Part shown: one piece after another, positions 4,051-5,914 of the stretch
How positions within the stretch are numbered: the stretch's first letter is position 1
Layout: every line of letters begins with the position of its first letter
Source: an uncultured Oscillospiraceae bacterium
Lineage (GTDB): Bacteria > Bacillota > Clostridia > Oscillospirales > Oscillospiraceae
Direction: 5' to 3'
NCBI GenBank assembly: GCA_910584395.1
Contig: CAJUAS010000062.1
Coordinates: 1-5,914, forward strand
Length of the DNA: 5,914 nucleotides
Program-made: the position numbers and the translations under genes
The notes under the pieces: model-generated
Told to the model about the DNA's origin: nothing
Seen by the model: the letters and a program-made list of their open reading frames with translations, nothing else
Database searches by the model: none

Positions 4051-5914
4051 ATGGATCCTATTTTGGCACAATTTGAGGGTTTGGTGGAACAGATCCGAAA
4101 AAACAACCGGGGCGCGAATTTAGAGCGGGTGCGCGAGGCGTTCCGCTATGCCGACGCCCAGCACGCCGGACAGATACGCAAGTCGGGAGAGCCGTACATC
4201 ACCCACCCTCTCCATGTGGCGTCCATTGTGGCGGAGCTGGAGCTGGACACCGACTCCATCGTCGCCGCCCTGCTCCACGACTGCATCGAGGACACCGGCT
4301 CGACCCATGAGGACATCGCCAAGCTCTTTGGGGAGACGGTGGCCGGGCTGGTGGAGGGAGTGACCAAGCTCACCCGCGTGCAGTACGTTACCAAGGAAGA
4401 GGAGCAGATGGAGAACCTCCGCAAGATGCTCATGGCCATGTCCCAAGACGTGCGGGTCATCCTCATCAAGATCTGCGACCGCCTCCACAATATGCGGACC
4501 CTCCAGTTCCAGCCCCCGAAAAAGCAGCGGGAAAAAGCGCTGGAGACCATGGAGATCTACGCCCCCATCGCCCACCGCCTTGGTATGCAGCGGGTGAAGT
4601 GGGAATTGGAGGATCTGGCCCTCCAATACCTCGACCCCGTTGGGTATAAGGAGATCGAGCAGGATCTGGCGGCGAAATCCTCCGCCCACGAGGAGTTCAT
4701 GGCCTCCGTCCAAAGGCGCATCAACGACCGTTTGGACGCCGAGGGGATCAACGCCACCGCCTACGGCCGGGTGAAGCATATCTACTCCATCTACCGCAAG
4801 ATGTACACCCAGAACAAGACCATGGACGAGATCTTCGACCTCTACGCCTTCCGGGTCATCGTGGACGACATCCCCAACTGCTACAACGTTCTGGGCTGTA
4901 TCCACGACCTCTTCAAGCCCGTTCTGGGCCGGTTCAAGGACTATATCGGCACGCCAAAGCCCAACGGCTACCAGTCCCTCCACACCACCGTCATCGGCCG
5001 GGAGGGGATTCCCTTTGAGGTGCAGATCCGCACTCAGGAGATGCACCACACCGCCGAATACGGCGTCGCCGCCCACTGGAAGTACAAGCAGGGGTTGGCC
5101 AACGGCTCGCTGGGCAGCGAGGAGACCTTTGAGTGGGTGCGCAAGCTGCTGGAGAGCCAGCAGGACACCGACGCGGAGGAGTTTGTCCGCAGCCTGAAGG
5201 TGGACCTGTTTGCCGACGAGGTGTTTGTCTTTACCCCTCAGGGGGACGTGAAGAGCCTGCCTGCCGGGGCGAACCCCATCGACTTTGCCTACTCCATCCA
5301 CTCCGCCATCGGCAACAAAATGACCGGGGCGAAGATCAACGGCCGCATCGTGCCCTTTGACACCCCCCTCCAAAACGGCGACATTGTGGAGATCATCACC
5401 TCCAAAAATGCCCACGGCCCAAGCCGGGACTGGGTGAAGCTGTGCAAATCCAACGAGGCCCGCAACAAGATCCGCCAGTGGTTCAAGAAGGAACGGCGGG
5501 AGGAGAACATCGCCACGGGCAAGGTGATGCTGGAAAATGAGCTGCGCCGCCTCGGCATCCCCGTGGCCGATGTGATCAGCGAGGAAAACCTGCCCCACAT
5601 TCTGAAAAAGGTCGGTTCCGGCTCGTGGGACGACCTGTGCGCCGCCATCGGCTACGGCGGCATGACCGCCGTGAAGGCGGGGGGGCGCATTAAGGACGAG
5701 CTGGCCCGTCTGGGCAAGCTCCAAGGGGGCAAAACCCCCGCTTCCCTCCCCCAGCAGGGGGGGATGATCTACCCCGGCGGGGTGGGCGGAGGGGGAGGAA
5801 ACGTCTCCGGTCTGCAAAAAGCCCCCAAGCACACCGAAAGCGGCATCGTGGTGGAGGGGCTGGGCAACTGCCTGGTGAAGTTCGCCAAGTGCTGCACTCC
5901 CGTCCCCGGCGACC
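4051..5914 (+). CDS. relA: Bifunctional (p)ppGpp synthetase/hydrolase Rel, 3' end cut by window
   Basis: About 621 residues are present of a usual 730-740. Rel makes (p)ppGpp from ATP and GTP/GDP on starved ribosomes and degrades it otherwise. The N-terminal HD hydrolase domain keeps RKSGEPYITHP with His52, the HDCIEDT motif (His76, Asp77, Glu80, Asp81) and CDRLHNMR (Asp143, Asn147), so hydrolysis should be active. The synthetase domain has GRVKHIYSIYRKM (239-251), Asp263 in IFDLYAFRV, KPNGYQSLHTTV (302-313) and EVQIRT (323-328, Glu323). RFKD at 294-297 is the signature of bifunctional Rel, as opposed to EFDD in synthetase-only RelA. The TGS domain spans about 387-450. After a helical region comes a Gly/Pro-rich linker (558-586), then the start of the zinc-finger domain with the Cys-Cys pair 614-615 (KFAKCCTPVPGD). 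The terminal ACT domain lies beyond the window. There is no stop codon from 4051 to the window end. It is 13 bp behind recJ and probably in its operon. Confidence 0.97.
   Translation, partial: MDPILAQFEGLVEQIRKNNRGANLERVREAFRYADAQHAGQIRKSGEPYITHPLHVASIVAELELDTDSIVAALLHDCIEDTGSTHEDIAKLFGETVAGLVEGVTKLTRVQYVTKEEEQMENLRKMLMAMSQDVRVILIKICDRLHNMRTLQFQPPKKQREKALETMEIYAPIAHRLGMQRVKWELEDLALQYLDPVGYKEIEQDLAAKSSAHEEFMASVQRRINDRLDAEGINATAYGRVKHIYSIYRKMYTQNKTMDEIFDLYAFRVIVDDIPNCYNVLGCIHDLFKPVLGRFKDYIGTPKPNGYQSLHTTVIGREGIPFEVQIRTQEMHHTAEYGVAAHWKYKQGLANGSLGSEETFEWVRKLLESQQDTDAEEFVRSLKVDLFADEVFVFTPQGDVKSLPAGANPIDFAYSIHSAIGNKMTGAKINGRIVPFDTPLQNGDIVEIITSKNAHGPSRDWVKLCKSNEARNKIRQWFKKERREENIATGKVMLENELRRLGIPVADVISEENLPHILKKVGSGSWDDLCAAIGYGGMTAVKAGGRIKDELARLGKLQGGKTPASLPQQGGMIYPGGVGGGGGNVSGLQKAPKHTESGIVVEGLGNCLVKFAKCCTPVPGD
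5725..5783 (+). repeat. Cluster of three short GC hairpins inside the Rel linker
   Basis: Three consecutive small inverted repeats fall in the stretch encoding the Gly/Pro-rich linker of Rel: GGGGG (5725-5729) with CCCCC (5735-5739), loop CAAAA; CCCCC (5748-5752) with GGGGG (5757-5761), loop AGCA; and ACCCC (5771-5775) with GGGGT (5779-5783), loop GGC. G-runs continue to 5798 and could alternatively form a G-quadruplex. In a GC-rich coding region such pairings can arise by chance, and function is unproven. Confidence 0.35.

Noticed and set aside
4120..5832. 570-residue open frame on the minus strand opposite rel
   Set aside because: It lies wholly antisense to a gene with all Rel motifs intact. 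Its His/Val/Leu/Gly/Asp-rich composition is what the reverse complement of GC-rich codons gives. No ribosome binding site or recognisable domain is seen.

Overview
The window looks like chromosomal core DNA from a GC-rich Firmicute, most likely a gut clostridium of the Oscillospiraceae type (Flavonifractor/Lawsonibacter-like). This assignment is an inference. It rests on Gram-positive features (AGGAGG-type ribosome binding sites, a membrane-anchored single-PDZ HtrA, a bifunctional Rel beside recJ), strongly GC-biased third codon positions, and AT-rich promoter islands with TTGCAA -35 boxes. All recognised genes are on the + strand, and there is no sign of phage, insertion sequence, CRISPR, tRNA or rRNA.

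Layout: (1) Positions 1-129 are non-coding upstream DNA. They hold tandem GTCATA half-sites arranged like an OmpR/PhoB-type activator box exactly 10 bp before a possible -10 element, then a 14-bp direct repeat with a 30-bp period. (2) Positions 130-1443 encode a complete HtrA/DegP-family serine protease anchored in the membrane. (3) Positions 1461-1908 look like a compact, self-contained transcription unit: a good sigma-A promoter, a 67-residue single-pass membrane protein of unknown function, a 115-nt imperfect inverted repeat predicted to fold into one long interrupted stem, and a strong intrinsic terminator. (4) The recJ promoter begins one base past the terminator T-tract; recJ follows at 1998-4037. 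(5) The gene for bifunctional (p)ppGpp synthetase/hydrolase Rel starts 13 bp after recJ, at 4051, and runs off the window end with about 621 residues present.

Functionally this is a stress and maintenance neighbourhood: envelope protein quality control (HtrA), single-strand DNA exonuclease for recombination and repair (RecJ), and the stringent-response enzyme (Rel). recJ and rel are very probably co-transcribed. The apt gene that separates them in Bacillus is absent here.

The least explained parts are the small membrane protein gene with its structured 3' untranslated region, and the regulatory region before htrA. Neither is proof of a new system, but the 1461-1908 unit is the best candidate in the window for something undescribed.
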